Part shown: piece by piece, positions 16,347-25,700 of the stretch
How the letters are laid out: each line of letters begins with the position of its first letter
How positions within the stretch are numbered: position 1 is the stretch's first letter
Source: G963663775 sp963664255
GTDB taxonomy: Bacteria > Bacillota > Clostridia > Oscillospirales > Butyricicoccaceae
Reading direction: 5' to 3'
NCBI GenBank assembly: GCA_963664255.1
Contig: OY760938.1
Coordinates: 186,001 to 250,000, forward strand
Length of the DNA stretch: 64,000 bases
Position numbers and translations under genes: made by a program
Notes under the pieces: model-generated
What the model was told of the DNA's origin: nothing
The model's database searches: none
Seen by the model: the letters and a program-made list of their open reading frames with translations, nothing else

Positions 16347-17597
16347 TTATGCTTCTGCCTTAATCTTTTTCAGCTTTGCAAAACGCGGCAGACCGCTTTC
16401 CTTCGGTCCATCGGTTTCACCGTTTACCAACGGAAGTGCATAATCAATGAAATCCTGTGTCAGACCATTGTGTTCTGCATTAATCCATTCCATCGGAATT
16501 TTCTTTTCAGTATTTGCAACTTCAGACAACGGCAGCAATTCGATTTCACATTTGTAGCCGTTGGTGCGGTCGCACTTAAAGCCAGTCATGAAGTCTGTCT
16601 TGCCTGCGACTGCATTTTCTACTGCTGCCTTACCAGACATATAGGATTCATCAATGTCGTTCTTGGATGCACAGTGTGCTGCACAACGCTGCAGCAGAGA
16701 GAATTCAATGCCGCGAACCTTAGAAACACCCAGCTTGTCCTGAATGGTGTTTGCCAGTGTAGACGCCAAACCGCCCATCTGTGCATGACCGAAGGAGTCC
16801 TTTTGCTTTGCTAGGCTAGAACCATATTCAGAAATATACGTGCCGTCCTTGTCGTGGATACCTTCAGAAACTGCTACGATGCACTTGCCAGTACTCTTAT
16901 AAATGCGGTCAACATCTGCAAGGAACTGGTCCATGTCAAAATCAACTTCCGGCAAATATACCAAATCCGGACCCTGACCCATATAGGTTGCCAAAGAAGC
17001 AGATGCAGCCAGCCAACCAGCATTACGTCCCATAATTTCCAGAACGGTTACCATGCCAGTGTCATAAACGCGTGCATCATGATACAGTTCCATGCAAGAT
17101 GTTGCAATATACTTTGCAGCAGATGCATAACCCGGGCAATGGTCAGTGCCAAACAAATCGTTGTCAATGGTCTTCGGGATACCCATTACACGGCATTCAT
17201 AGCCAGATTTCAGCATAAACTTAGAAATCTTATTGCAGGTATCCATGGAATCATTGCCGCCATTGTAGAAGAAATAGCGAACATCATATTTTTTGAAAAT
17301 TTCAAGAATACGCTTGTAATCGGTGTCATCTACATCCGGATCTGCCAGCTTGTATCTGCAAGAACCCAGTGCAGAAGAAGGGGTATAGCGCAGGAGATCC
17401 AACTCCTGTGCATCTTCCTTGTCGATATCATAAAGATAATCGTCCAAAACACCCTTAATACCGTGTGCTGCACCCAATACGCGGGTAATCGAATCAGACT
17501 TCAGAGCTGTCTGCATTGCACCCAACACAGATGCATTGATAACAGAAGTCGGTCCACCTGACTGACCAATAATACAAGCGCCTTTAAGCTCACTCAT
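16347..17597 (-). CDS. pfp: Pyrophosphate-dependent 6-phosphofructokinase
   Basis: 416 aa cytosolic enzyme interconverting fructose 6-phosphate and fructose 1,6-bisphosphate. The phosphoryl-donor loop reads NGGNDSMDT instead of GGDGS of ATP enzymes, and the active site has PKTIDNDLFGTDHCPGYASA; the lysine of PKTIDND is the PPi-type signature. MGRNAGWLAASASLA is the hexose-phosphate site. The Asn in GGNDS (GGDDS in the best-known PPi enzymes) is a noteworthy variant. RBS AGGAGG lies just before the ATG. It is monocistronic, flanked by a terminator. Confidence 0.9.
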   Translation of the reverse strand: MSELKGACIIGQSGGPTSVINASVLGAMQTALKSDSITRVLGAAHGIKGVLDDYLYDIDKEDAQELDLLRYTPSSALGSCRYKLADPDVDDTDYKRILEIFKKYDVRYFFYNGGNDSMDTCNKISKFMLKSGYECRVMGIPKTIDNDLFGTDHCPGYASAAKYIATSCMELYHDARVYDTGMVTVLEIMGRNAGWLAASASLATYMGQGPDLVYLPEVDFDMDQFLADVDRIYKSTGKCIVAVSEGIHDKDGTYISEYGSSLAKQKDSFGHAQMGGLASTLANTIQDKLGVSKVRGIEFSLLQRCAAHCASKNDIDESYMSGKAAVENAVAGKTDFMTGFKCDRTNGYKCEIELLPLSEVANTEKKIPMEWINAEHNGLTQDFIDYALPLVNGETDGPKESGLPRFAKLKKIKAEA

Positions 17598-17915
17598 GAA
17601 AGAAAACCTCCTAATGATTTCATCAAGCTACATAAATATGTTGTTTGATTTTTATAATAAAAGCATACCATACCTGCCTTGGAAAATCAAACGGTTTATT
17701 CCGTTTTCAAGACATTTTTTGCAGAATTGGAATACAAAAAAGCTTCTGTTTAATTTAAGAATCTGTATTCATTAATGTAATCTCGTGAAACAGCGAAAAT
17801 TTTTTACTAGATAAGGGAAAAAGATACAGGAACAAAAGGTGTATTGCAATGATTTTCAATACCAAACCGCAAAAAAAATTTCGATGCCTTGGGTTGACAT
17901 TGTGAAGGTGGGTTC

Positions 17916-18791
17916 CTACGTCGCTTTTTCAATCTTTTCTGCACTTGTCTCACTCACCCAGATAGAACCGAGCAACAAGATGGAACCCAGCAACTGCAGG
18001 AATGTCATTTTTTCTCGGAGTATCAGAGCCGAAATCACTAGCGATGTCAGTGGGTCAATATAGCTCAAAACTGCGATACTTTGTGCTTTGATTCCCTTCA
18101 TGCCGGCAAAGAACAGATAAAATCCAACGCCTCCATGTAGGACACCCAGCAGAAGCATCAGTAAAATCGTTTCTCTCGTGCGTGCGGAAGAAGCGAAGCC
18201 CGCAGTGGCGAATACAAAGGGGAACAATAAAACAACCGCTATGCCCAGTTGCATAAGGGTCATGGTCAGTCCATCCAGTCCTCGGATGAATTTGTTGGTC
18301 AGTGTCAAAGTTGCATAGAAGCTTGCTGCAGCCAGTCCGTAGCAAACACCAAGCAAATGATTTCCGGTGATCTCCTGTGTGCTGCTCTGCAGGATGAGGC
18401 ATAATCCGAGCAAAGCAACCGCAATGCAGAACAACTTTTTCAGTGACCACTTTTCCTTTAAGACAAGCGGTGAAAGTAGCATCACCAGAACCGGTGCGAA
18501 GTAATAGCTCAGTGCGGCATTGGCAATCGTTGTTTCCCGATACGACTGAAATAGAAAAATCCAGTTGCCGTTGAGTGCGAGGCCTGCCAGAAACAGAACG
18601 CCAGCATTCTGCTTCACAATCTCCCATGATACCGTTTGCTTTCGAACCAAAACAATGGTGAGCAGAAATATGGTGCCGATGAGGCTCAAAAAGAACGCTA
18701 TTTCACTCGATGGTATGCTAATATATTTCACAAATACGCCAACTGCACCGAATATTATCATCGACAGCACAAAATATAGTTTTTCCTTCAT
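17916..18791 (-). CDS. EamA/DMT-family membrane transporter
   Basis: 291 aa from MKEKLYFVLSM (the longer frame to 18851 lacks an RBS). Ten predicted membrane helices are arranged as two EamA repeats, the first with LFLAGLALNGNWIFLFQSY, the second with AVLSYIDPLTSLVISALILR. Members export amino acids or metabolites; the substrate cannot be told from sequence. It is transcribed divergently from a LysR gene, the usual arrangement for a regulator and its target exporter. Confidence 0.85.
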   Translation of the reverse strand: MKEKLYFVLSMIIFGAVGVFVKYISIPSSEIAFFLSLIGTIFLLTIVLVRKQTVSWEIVKQNAGVLFLAGLALNGNWIFLFQSYRETTIANAALSYYFAPVLVMLLSPLVLKEKWSLKKLFCIAVALLGLCLILQSSTQEITGNHLLGVCYGLAAASFYATLTLTNKFIRGLDGLTMTLMQLGIAVVLLFPFVFATAGFASSARTRETILLMLLLGVLHGGVGFYLFFAGMKGIKAQSIAVLSYIDPLTSLVISALILREKMTFLQLLGSILLLGSIWVSETSAEKIEKAT

Positions 18792-18932
18792 GATAGGTGC
18801 CTGCTTTCTATTCTTGTATCGTTCCGCTTGATTTTGCTGCGTATTTAGCATATCATATTCTTATGAATAGCAAAAGCGAATCTTTATCATAGAAAGCATG
18901 ATAAAATCAGATAGAAAGAGGTTTTGCGCAGT

Positions 18933-19812
18933 ATGGATACAAATATCCAAAAATATATGGCTTTTATCAAAACCATTGAACATGGCAGCTTTACAAGGGC
19001 GGCAGAAGTGCTCCATTATTCGCAATCCGGCATCAGTCACATGATTCAAGATTTGGAAAAGGAATGGCGCGTATCGCTTCCTTGGGCGCGGGCGTGCAGG
19101 TGTTCGCCTGACTTCTGATGGGCTAAAGCTGTTACCCTTTGCGCAAAGCGTATGTGATGCGTATGAGAAATTGCAGACGCAAGTAGATGAACTCAACGGC
19201 TTACAATCGGGACTGATTCGTATTGGCACCTTTTCCAGCGTAGCGACGCATTGGTTACCGCACATCATTCGGGCGTTTCAAAAGGACTATCCAAATATAG
19301 ATTACGAACTTTTACTGGGTGACTATACAGAGATTGAAAACTGGATTTTAGAGGGACGCGTAGACTGCGGATTTCTTCGACTTCCTGCGCATCACGATTT
19401 AGAAACAATTTTTTTGGAACAAGATAGGCTTCTGGTGGTTTTGCCGGAAAATCATCCACTTACAACCTGCAAATATTTTCCCGCAACATCGCTGCGTGAT
19501 TATCCGTTTATGCTTTTAGAAAAAGGTGCCAAAGCAGAAATATCAGAAATATTTGAGCGGTGCAATGTCGAGCCCAAGATACATTTTACGACATGGGATG
19601 ATTATGCTATCATGTCTATGGTTGAAAGCGGGTTGGGCATTAGTATTCTGCCAGAGCTTATTTTGCAGCGTGTTCCATATCGAATTGTAACAAAGGAATT
19701 GAATATCCCTGCGTACCGCAAGATTGGACTTGCAGTGAGAGATAAAAAATCAGCATCTCTTGCAATCAAACGGTTTTTGGAGTATCTGCCCCATCGGCGC
19801 CCGCATATATAA
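18933..19812 (+). pseudogene. LysR-family regulator, frameshifted
   Basis: Start ATG 18933 with AGAAAGAGG upstream. The N-terminal winged HTH is intact (KYMAFIKTIEHGSFTRAAEV, YSQSGISHMIQDLEKEW) to about 19078, where a single-base indel around CTTCCTTGGG shifts the frame; the correct continuation RGRAGVRLTSDGLKLLPFAQ and the whole effector domain (GLIRIGTFSSVATHWLPHI ...) follow in another frame to 19812. As given the protein would stop after 62 aa. Divergent from the DMT exporter, which it presumably controlled. A sequencing error cannot be excluded. Confidence 0.8.
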
Positions 19813-19860
19813 TTTAGAACTTGTCTTCACTTCCGCTTTTTTGTTGCACACATATTTCGG

Positions 19861-19889
19861 TTGACTTTCTGATAGAACTGTGATATTAT
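19861..19889 (+). promoter_or_regulatory. Promoter of tRNA-Arg
   Basis: TTGACT (19861-19866), 17-base spacer, TATTAT (19884-19889); the mature tRNA begins 11 bases downstream. Confidence 0.7.
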
Positions 19890-19899
19890 TATATAAAAT

Positions 19900-19976
19900 G
19901 CGTCCGTAGTTCAATTGGATAGAGCGTTAGATTCCGGTTCTAAATGTTGCAGGTTCAAGTCCTGTCGGGCGTACCA
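19900..19976 (+). tRNA. tRNA-Arg (anticodon CCG)
   Basis: 77 nt including encoded CCA. Acceptor GCGTCCG (19900-19906) pairs with CGGGCGT; the anticodon stem TTAGA/TCTAA encloses loop TTCCGGT, giving anticodon CCG (reads CGG). The T-loop GGTTCAAGTCC is standard. It is followed by prophage debris, consistent with use of the tRNA 3' end as an integration site. Confidence 0.95.
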
Positions 19977-20023
19977 AAAAGCTGTTAAATTATCTTAAAA
20001 GATGGTTTAACAGCTTTTTTTAT
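19977..20023 (+). terminator. Terminator of tRNA-Arg
   Basis: AAAAGCTGTTAAA pairs with TTTAACAGCTTTT around 19977-20018, followed by a T run. Confidence 0.85.
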
Positions 20024-20048
20024 TGCAAGAATTATTGTGGTTTTCAAC

Positions 20049-20068
20049 TGACGACAACTTGACGACAA
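20049..20068. repeat. Paired TGACGACAA direct repeats beside the tRNA
   Basis: TGACGACAA at 20049-20057 and 20060-20068, period 11. Similar in layout to the repeat pair at 8583. Probable recombinase-binding site left at a prophage junction. Confidence 0.4.
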
Positions 20069-20083
20069 AACTCAAAATAAACA

Positions 20084-20117
20084 AACAGCCCAGTACCACA
20101 ACGGATACTGGGCTGTT
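20084..20117. terminator. Hairpin ending the minus-strand prophage remnant
   Basis: Perfect stem AACAGCCCAGTA (20084-20095)/TACTGGGCTGTT (20106-20117) just beyond the 3' end of the recombinase fragment. Confidence 0.6.
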
Positions 20118-20153
20118 CTCGTGCATAAAAATAGCACCTACCTCTGTAGATGC

Positions 20154-20345
20154 TTACTTGCGTACCCCGCGCTTGTCCTTGGCTGCCATTCCACCATAGA
20201 CATATGTCCCTGCATATTTTTCATTTTGCGTCCATTTTATACATAATGCGCACGGCTTTGGCTTCACGCTCGTTGATGATAAGCAAGCAGGTTTCGCGGT
20301 CAATGGAAAAGCCGAGCGGGGCAAACCCGCCGCAGTGCTTTCCCT
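20154..20345 (-). pseudogene. Large serine recombinase fragment
   Basis: One minus frame reads GFAPLGFSIDRETCLLIINE then AKAVRIMYKMDA, the start of a Recombinase domain (P-L-G-Y ... INE-EA-V--I---Y). Another frame then gives NEKYAGTYVYGGMAAKDKRG, a later part of the same domain. The catalytic serine domain and the sequence between the two pieces are gone. It is the integrase remnant of the tRNA-adjacent prophage. Confidence 0.65.
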
Positions 20346-20399
20346 TTCATGCATTTTCGTTTAGGCCTTGCCTTGTATGGATTCATGGTCTGATGCACT

Positions 20400-21090
20400 G
20401 CCTGCATGGGCGGATATTTCTCACCCATCTGCGCCAAGTTGGTCATGGTTATACTGCGTGACCTGTTCGGTCATACGACCGATGCCGCCCATGATATTGC
20501 GCCGTACCGCCGCCTCAATTCCTGTATGCATACCAGTTTCATAATCGATTACACGCACGCCGTAATCAGCGATGTTCTTTGTCACCTATCTGATTGCAGT
20601 CTGGTAGTCCGCCGCACCAGTGAACACCTGCTGAAAGGCGTAGTCCATCGTTTTCTGGTAGGCTTCCGGTAGTGGTAATGCTACACCCGTCTGGTCAACC
20701 ATGCCAAGCATCTTGTAAGGTTTGTAAAATCATCTTTCGCCAGCTTCACGGCTGCACCTACCATCTGCTGTGCGCTTTCATTCGCCGCAAACGGTATGGC
20801 TTCCTTCGGCAAATTGCTAATATCGAAGTCATAGCCGACCTCCACCGCCTGCCGTATCCGTTTTTCCAGCTCACGCCTTCGCACGCCAAGAATCTTTTGC
20901 AGTTTGTCTTCAATCTCTTTGCGAGATAGTCCAAGCTGCTGTGCACGGTAAATTTGATAGGCAGCTGTACTGGTAAGCTGCCCTGCTACTGCAATGCGGC
21001 CTGCAATATCCTGTAGCAAAACTCATTGATGGAATAGGCGATACGCTTGGCTGCATCCCACAGTGCTTCAATTTGTTCCCAGATCAACAT
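20400..21090 (-). pseudogene. Phage minor capsid protein (Phage_min_cap2) with several lesions
   Basis: Coding begins at ATG 21090 (MLIWEQIEALWDAAKRIAYS), shifts frame near 21019 (DIAGRIAVAGQLTSTAAYQI, then QQLGLSRKEIEDKLQKIL) and again near 20715 (MLGMVDQTGVALPLPEAYQK). Two in-frame stops follow, one after DYQTAIR (about 20587) and one in place of Trp in DG-EISAHA. The content matches phage minor capsid protein 2, but four lesions make it a clear pseudogene. Confidence 0.75.
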
Positions 21091-21306
21091 TACCCATCAC
21101 TTCCTGTCTTTATTGGTGTATTCTCCGACAGCATCGTTTCCATCTCCGGCATATATTCATCCTGAATTTTCTGCAAATCTTTCGGTGTTTCATGCGGCAA
21201 ATTGAAGTACCACGCTAGTGCTAATTCCGGCTTAAGCATTCCACCCGACACCACCGTTTGATATTCCGCGAACGTATTTATCCATGTTGAACTACGGATT
21301 TCACAC
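21090..21306 (-). pseudogene. Phage portal protein C-terminal fragment
   Basis: Minus-strand frame reads SGGMLKPELALAWYFNLPHE, then DLQKIQDEYMPEMETM and ends GSDG with TAA overlapping the ATG of the minor capsid gene (TAATG), as in intact head modules. The rest of the portal gene is absent; the fragment stops at the tyrS terminator. Confidence 0.6.
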
Positions 21307-21314
21307 TACCAAAC

Positions 21315-21358
21315 GCTGCCCGTCCTATCAGAAATTTAGTTCTAATAGGACGGGCAGC
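21315..21358 (-). terminator. Terminator of the tyrS-recN-argR gene cluster
   Basis: GCTGCCCGTCCTAT (21315-21328) pairs perfectly with ATAGGACGGGCAGC (21345-21358), 8 bases after the tyrS stop on the minus strand. Confidence 0.8.
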
Positions 21359-21365
21359 TTGCGTT

Positions 21366-22607
21366 TTAGTCTTCGGTTTTTATAACCTTATGAAAGGTTT
21401 TTTTACCTTTCTTTATGATGATTTCCCCATTTTCAAAGCTATTTTCGTGAATTGATGCTTTTGTGTCTGCTATTTTTTCGTTATCAACGGAAATACCGCC
21501 GCCCATAATCAGTTTTCTTGCTTCTCCATTGGAAGATGCCAAGCCACATTTAACGAGCAACTGCAATACGCCAATGTTGCCCGCTTCAAAATCTGCATGG
21601 GTCAATTCCGTTGTTGGCATATTTTCACTGGAAATACCAACGCCAAACACAGACTTTGCCGCTTCTAACGCCTTTTCTGCGTCCTCTGCGCCATGCACCA
21701 TCGCCGTAAGCTCATATGCCAGCTTTTCCTTCACAGCATTAAGCTCACTGCCTTCTCGCTTCTCGTATTGCGCAATTTCATCTAGTGAGATGAATGTTAA
21801 CAACTTCATGACTTTAATAACGTCTGCATCATTAATATTACGCCAATATTGGAAAAATTCATACGGCGATGTTTTTTCTGGGTCTAGCCACACCGCGCCC
21901 TTTTCTGTTTTTCCCATTTTTTTGCCTTCCGATGTGGTCAGCAGCGTAAAAGTCATACCATATGCATCATCCTTGCCTTCTACGCGACGAATCAAATCCG
22001 CACCGTTGATGATATTCGACCACTGGTCATCTCCACCCAATTCCAATTTACAGTCCATTGCACGATAGAGATGCAAGAAGTCATAGCTTTGTAACAGCAT
22101 ATAGTTAAATTCCAGAAAGCTTAATCCCTTGCCTTCCAAGCGGGATTTAAAGCATTCCGCTGTCAGCATACGATTCACAGAGAAATGCACACCGACTTCT
22201 CGCAGAAACTGCATATAGTTGAAGGGCAGAATCCAGTCAGCATTATTGACCATAACCGCCTTTTCTTCCCCAAACTCTACCAATCTGCGCATTTGCACAC
22301 GAAAACACTCTGCATTATGGTCAATTTCTTCCCGTGTCAGCATCTTTCGCATATCCGTTTTGCCGGTTGGGTCACCAATCATTGTGGTGGCACCACCAAT
22401 GAGCGCAATCGGCTTATGTCCTGCTTTCTGCATACGGCTCATAACAACCAACTGCAAGAAGTGCCCCACATGCAAGCTGTCAGCTGTTGCATCAAACCCG
22501 ATATAAAAAGGAACGCCGGTATGATTGTCTAATAAATCACATACCTTTTCTTCGTTTGTGCATTGTGCAATCAAACCGCGTTGCTTTAATTCTTCAAATA
22601 GCTGCAT
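21366..22607 (-). CDS. tyrS: Tyrosyl-tRNA synthetase
   Basis: 413 aa class I aminoacyl-tRNA synthetase. Start ATG 22607 (MQLFEELKQRGLIAQ) is preceded by GAGGAGAAG; the longer frame overlaps recN too far. HIGH-type motif HVGHFLQL, tyrosine-binding region QSYDFLHLYRAMDCKLELGG, KMSKS variant KMGKTEKG, and a C-terminal S4 RNA-binding domain (LLVKCGLASSNGEARKLIM). It overlaps the end of recN by 14 bases, so the two are translationally coupled. Confidence 0.96.
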   Translation of the reverse strand: MQLFEELKQRGLIAQCTNEEKVCDLLDNHTGVPFYIGFDATADSLHVGHFLQLVVMSRMQKAGHKPIALIGGATTMIGDPTGKTDMRKMLTREEIDHNAECFRVQMRRLVEFGEEKAVMVNNADWILPFNYMQFLREVGVHFSVNRMLTAECFKSRLEGKGLSFLEFNYMLLQSYDFLHLYRAMDCKLELGGDDQWSNIINGADLIRRVEGKDDAYGMTFTLLTTSEGKKMGKTEKGAVWLDPEKTSPYEFFQYWRNINDADVIKVMKLLTFISLDEIAQYEKREGSELNAVKEKLAYELTAMVHGAEDAEKALEAAKSVFGVGISSENMPTTELTHADFEAGNIGVLQLLVKCGLASSNGEARKLIMGGGISVDNEKIADTKASIHENSFENGEIIIKKGKKTFHKVIKTED

Positions 22608-24306
22608 TTTTGTTCTTCTCCTCGTTTTTTGCATGATTTGCTGCATCCAATAATTCATTTGCGCTCGTTAGCGTGGTTTCTGTAATATAATCACCTGCAA
22701 CCATCCGCGCAATTTCATGTGTACGCAGATGAGGCGCAAGTGGCGAAATCTCCGTAAAGCTTCTGTCATTGCGCACTTGTTTGGCAATCAGCAAATGCTG
22801 ATCCGCCATTGCTGCAATTTGCGGCAGATGTGTTACGCATAGGGTTTGCTTTTTGGTGGCAATCGACATCAGTTTCTGTGCAATTTTTTGTGCCGCTCGC
22901 CCGCTAACGCCAGTATCGATTTCGTCAAAAATCAAGGTTCCAACCGCTTCCTGTGCGGTCAGCACATTTTTCATTGCAAGCATGATACGTGACAACTCTC
23001 CACCAGAAGCAACTTTGGAAAGTGGCTTCAACGGCTCTCCAGGATTGACAGAAATCAAAAAGGAAATCATATCCATACCGCGCACCGTCAATTTTTTACC
23101 GGTTTCCATCTGCACCTCAATTTTGGCATATGTCATATCTAAATCCGACAATTCCGATGCAATTTGCTGAGAAAGCTGTCCTGCACCTTCTCGACGCTGT
23201 TCCGTCAATCTCGCGGCAAGCGCCTTGGCCTGCATGAGTTTTTCACGATATTCTGCACGTAGCTGCACCCGTGTTTCGTCTGCTGCCTGCAACGTGTCCA
23301 GTTCTGCTGCAATCTGCTCGTGATATGCCAAAATATCTTCTATCGTTTTTCCATACTTTTGCTTCAATCGATAGATTTGATCCAACCGTTCTTCGGTGAA
23401 CGCTCGTTCTTCTGGTGAAAATTCGATTTTAGAGCGTTGCGTGGCAACAGTATCCCGTAAATCCATCGCCAAATATTTCAGTTCTTCTGCGCTGCTAAAA
23501 ATCTTTTGCAGCTCTTCGGAAAGTTCTGAAACATCTGCCAATGCATTGGATGTGTTTTCTAAAAGCTCCACTACACCAGCTGCCTCTAAATCTACGCCAT
23601 CTAACGCTATATATGCGCTCTCAAACGCGTCCAGAAGGGATTCTGCATTGTCAAAAAGTTCTTTTTTTCCTAGAAGCTCAAATTCTTCTTCTGCGCTCAA
23701 CTCTGCCTCTGCAATTTCCTGCGCATGGAACTCTAATGTATCAATTCTCTGCAAACGCGCTTGCTCATCGCCATCTAGCTCTGTAATCCTACGCTTTAGG
23801 GCTGTTAGCTGATAATACAGCTGCTGATATTCTGTCAGCAACGTTTCATTACAGCAAAAATGATCTAAAAATTCAATATGACACTGCTCATCCATCAATT
23901 TTTGACCATCATGCTGCCCATGGATATTGATTAGATACGGGCTAATGGTTTTTAGCATCGCGACGGGAACAGGTCGCATATTGATGCGGCAGATTGTTTT
24001 TCCATCTGCTCCAATCTGTCTTTGAATCTGCAGCGTATCCGGTTCCTCCCCAAGCAGCTCCAGTTCTTCTAGTTTGCGTTGCAATTCAGCGGGAATTTCC
24101 GTAAACAAAGCACTTACAAATCCTTTTTGCGCACCATTCCGAATCAAATCCTTGCTGGTACGCTGCCCCATCAGTGCCCCAATGGAATCTAAAACAATGG
24201 ACTTTCCAGCACCTGTTTCGCCGGAAAGCACGGTCAAGCCCTTGTCTAATGTAATATCCGCACTTTCGATCACCGCAATATTTTCAATATGCAGTAAACT
24301 CAGCAT
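22594..24306 (-). CDS. recN: DNA repair protein RecN
   Basis: 570 aa SMC-like ATPase for double-strand-break repair. Start ATG 24306 (MLSLLHIENIAVIE) after GGAGGG; the upstream frame is spurious. Walker A SGETGAGKSIVLDSI, long central coiled coil (residues about 150-370), ABC signature VASGGELSRIMLAMK, Walker B TLIFDEIDTGVSG. The order argR-recN is conserved across Firmicutes. Confidence 0.95.
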   Translation of the reverse strand: MLSLLHIENIAVIESADITLDKGLTVLSGETGAGKSIVLDSIGALMGQRTSKDLIRNGAQKGFVSALFTEIPAELQRKLEELELLGEEPDTLQIQRQIGADGKTICRINMRPVPVAMLKTISPYLINIHGQHDGQKLMDEQCHIEFLDHFCCNETLLTEYQQLYYQLTALKRRITELDGDEQARLQRIDTLEFHAQEIAEAELSAEEEFELLGKKELFDNAESLLDAFESAYIALDGVDLEAAGVVELLENTSNALADVSELSEELQKIFSSAEELKYLAMDLRDTVATQRSKIEFSPEERAFTEERLDQIYRLKQKYGKTIEDILAYHEQIAAELDTLQAADETRVQLRAEYREKLMQAKALAARLTEQRREGAGQLSQQIASELSDLDMTYAKIEVQMETGKKLTVRGMDMISFLISVNPGEPLKPLSKVASGGELSRIMLAMKNVLTAQEAVGTLIFDEIDTGVSGRAAQKIAQKLMSIATKKQTLCVTHLPQIAAMADQHLLIAKQVRNDRSFTEISPLAPHLRTHEIARMVAGDYITETTLTSANELLDAANHAKNEEKNKNAAI

Positions 24307-24369
24307 GATAGTCCCTCCGTTTGTCTTGCTGGTACACACCAAAACGTATGTACGCTGGTTCGCAATATA

Positions 24370-24822
24370 TTATAGCATCTCTTCTGCCGAAATGCAAAAC
24401 TGTTTTGCGGCTTCCTCATCACGCATCACAACGAAAACAGTGTCGTCACCGCCCAATGTCCCCACGACATTTTTGTCATGCCAAGCGTCAATGGCCATTG
24501 CGGCGGCTTGTGCCAAGCCCGGCAAGGTTTTGATAACCACCATGTTTTGTGCGGCATCTATATCCGTCACACACTCCCGAAAGATGTTGCGCAGTCTGGT
24601 AGAAAAGCTGTTTTCCATCTCTGTATTCACAGCAGTATATCGATATTTTCCGGTTGCTGCGGATAAAATCTTGACCAGATGCAGTTCCTTAATATCCCGT
24701 GAAACAGTCGCTTGCGTGGTGTTATATCCCAAGGTACGCAACTGATTCGACAGTTCTTCCTGTGTTTCAATTTCTTGTGTTTGTATCAAATCTAAAATGC
24801 GCGCCTGTCTTTGAAACTTCAT
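24370..24822 (-). CDS. argR: Arginine repressor ArgR
   Basis: 150 aa, family length. Start ATG 24822 (MKFQRQARILDLIQ) after GGGAGAG. N-terminal winged HTH (TQEELSNQLRTLGYNTTQAT, VSRDIKEL) and C-terminal arginine-binding/trimer domain with GLAQAAAMAIDA and GTLGGDDTVFV. It begins 2 bases after nadK ends. Likely controls arginine genes elsewhere. Confidence 0.95.
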   Translation of the reverse strand: MKFQRQARILDLIQTQEIETQEELSNQLRTLGYNTTQATVSRDIKELHLVKILSAATGKYRYTAVNTEMENSFSTRLRNIFRECVTDIDAAQNMVVIKTLPGLAQAAAMAIDAWHDKNVVGTLGGDDTVFVVMRDEEAAKQFCISAEEML

Positions 24823-24824
24823 AG

Positions 24825-25691
24825 CTACTCTCTCCCCGAAAACTTTTGCTGCAAAATCTGAAAAAAGCGATTTCCTTTTACGCGAATCAACTGCGTTTTG
24901 ACAGTTGCTTTCCGAATTAGAATACGGTCTGACGGCAACAAATGTATACACGCTCGCCCATCCGCCGATACGCCAACGCCCGTGCCATCTGGCCCCGTGG
25001 CAGTAATGGTAATTTCACGCTCTGGTGAAAACACCATTGGTTTTGCATAAAAATTATGCGCACAAATCGGCGTAATCACAATATTTTCAGCAGTTGGCTC
25101 TAAAATGGCACCACCTGCGGAAAGCGAATATCCGGTAGAACCGGTTGGCGTTGCAATCACAACACCGTCCCCTAAAAAGCTGGTTGCTGGCACACCGCCA
25201 GCTTGTATATCGACTTGTATCACACGAAAAGGATTTGATTTTGTTAAAATAATATCATTTAGCGCCGTTTGTCTGTGGATACACTCGTTTTCTCGTTCCA
25301 CGGTTAATTCCAGCATCATGCGGCAATCGAGCGTATATCTGCCATTAAAAACGTTTTCTATTTGATTGATTTCACTATATTCCAATTCCGTGATAAAGCC
25401 AATATGTCCAAGATTGACCCCAATCATTGGTTTGTTGGCATACGCCGCAAGCTCGGCAATGTGCAATATGGTGCCATCGCCACCCAGCGACAGCACAAAA
25501 TCACAACGTATTACCGCTTCTTCGGGTGCCAAATATTGAATATTGTCCTGTGAAATCTCCAAAACACGGCTTTCTTGCGGAAGAATGACCGAGATATTAT
25601 GACGCTCCATCAATTTACATACACGCATAACAGCCGATACCATATGTTCTTTTCCGGTGTTTGGCCAAATAAAAACCGTTTTCATAGACAT
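24825..25691 (-). CDS. nadK: NAD kinase
   Basis: 288 aa, makes NADP from NAD. GGDGT motif in FVLSLGGDGTILHIAE, the NE/D-type substrate loop around ALNDIILTKSNPFRVI, and the glycine-rich TPTGSTGYSLSAGGAI. Start MSMKTVFIWPN; the second Met 6 bases in is equally possible. Tightly spaced between tlyA and argR. Confidence 0.95.
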   Translation of the reverse strand: MSMKTVFIWPNTGKEHMVSAVMRVCKLMERHNISVILPQESRVLEISQDNIQYLAPEEAVIRCDFVLSLGGDGTILHIAELAAYANKPMIGVNLGHIGFITELEYSEINQIENVFNGRYTLDCRMMLELTVERENECIHRQTALNDIILTKSNPFRVIQVDIQAGGVPATSFLGDGVVIATPTGSTGYSLSAGGAILEPTAENIVITPICAHNFYAKPMVFSPEREITITATGPDGTGVGVSADGRACIHLLPSDRILIRKATVKTQLIRVKGNRFFQILQQKFSGRE

Positions 25692-25700
25692 CTTCTCATC

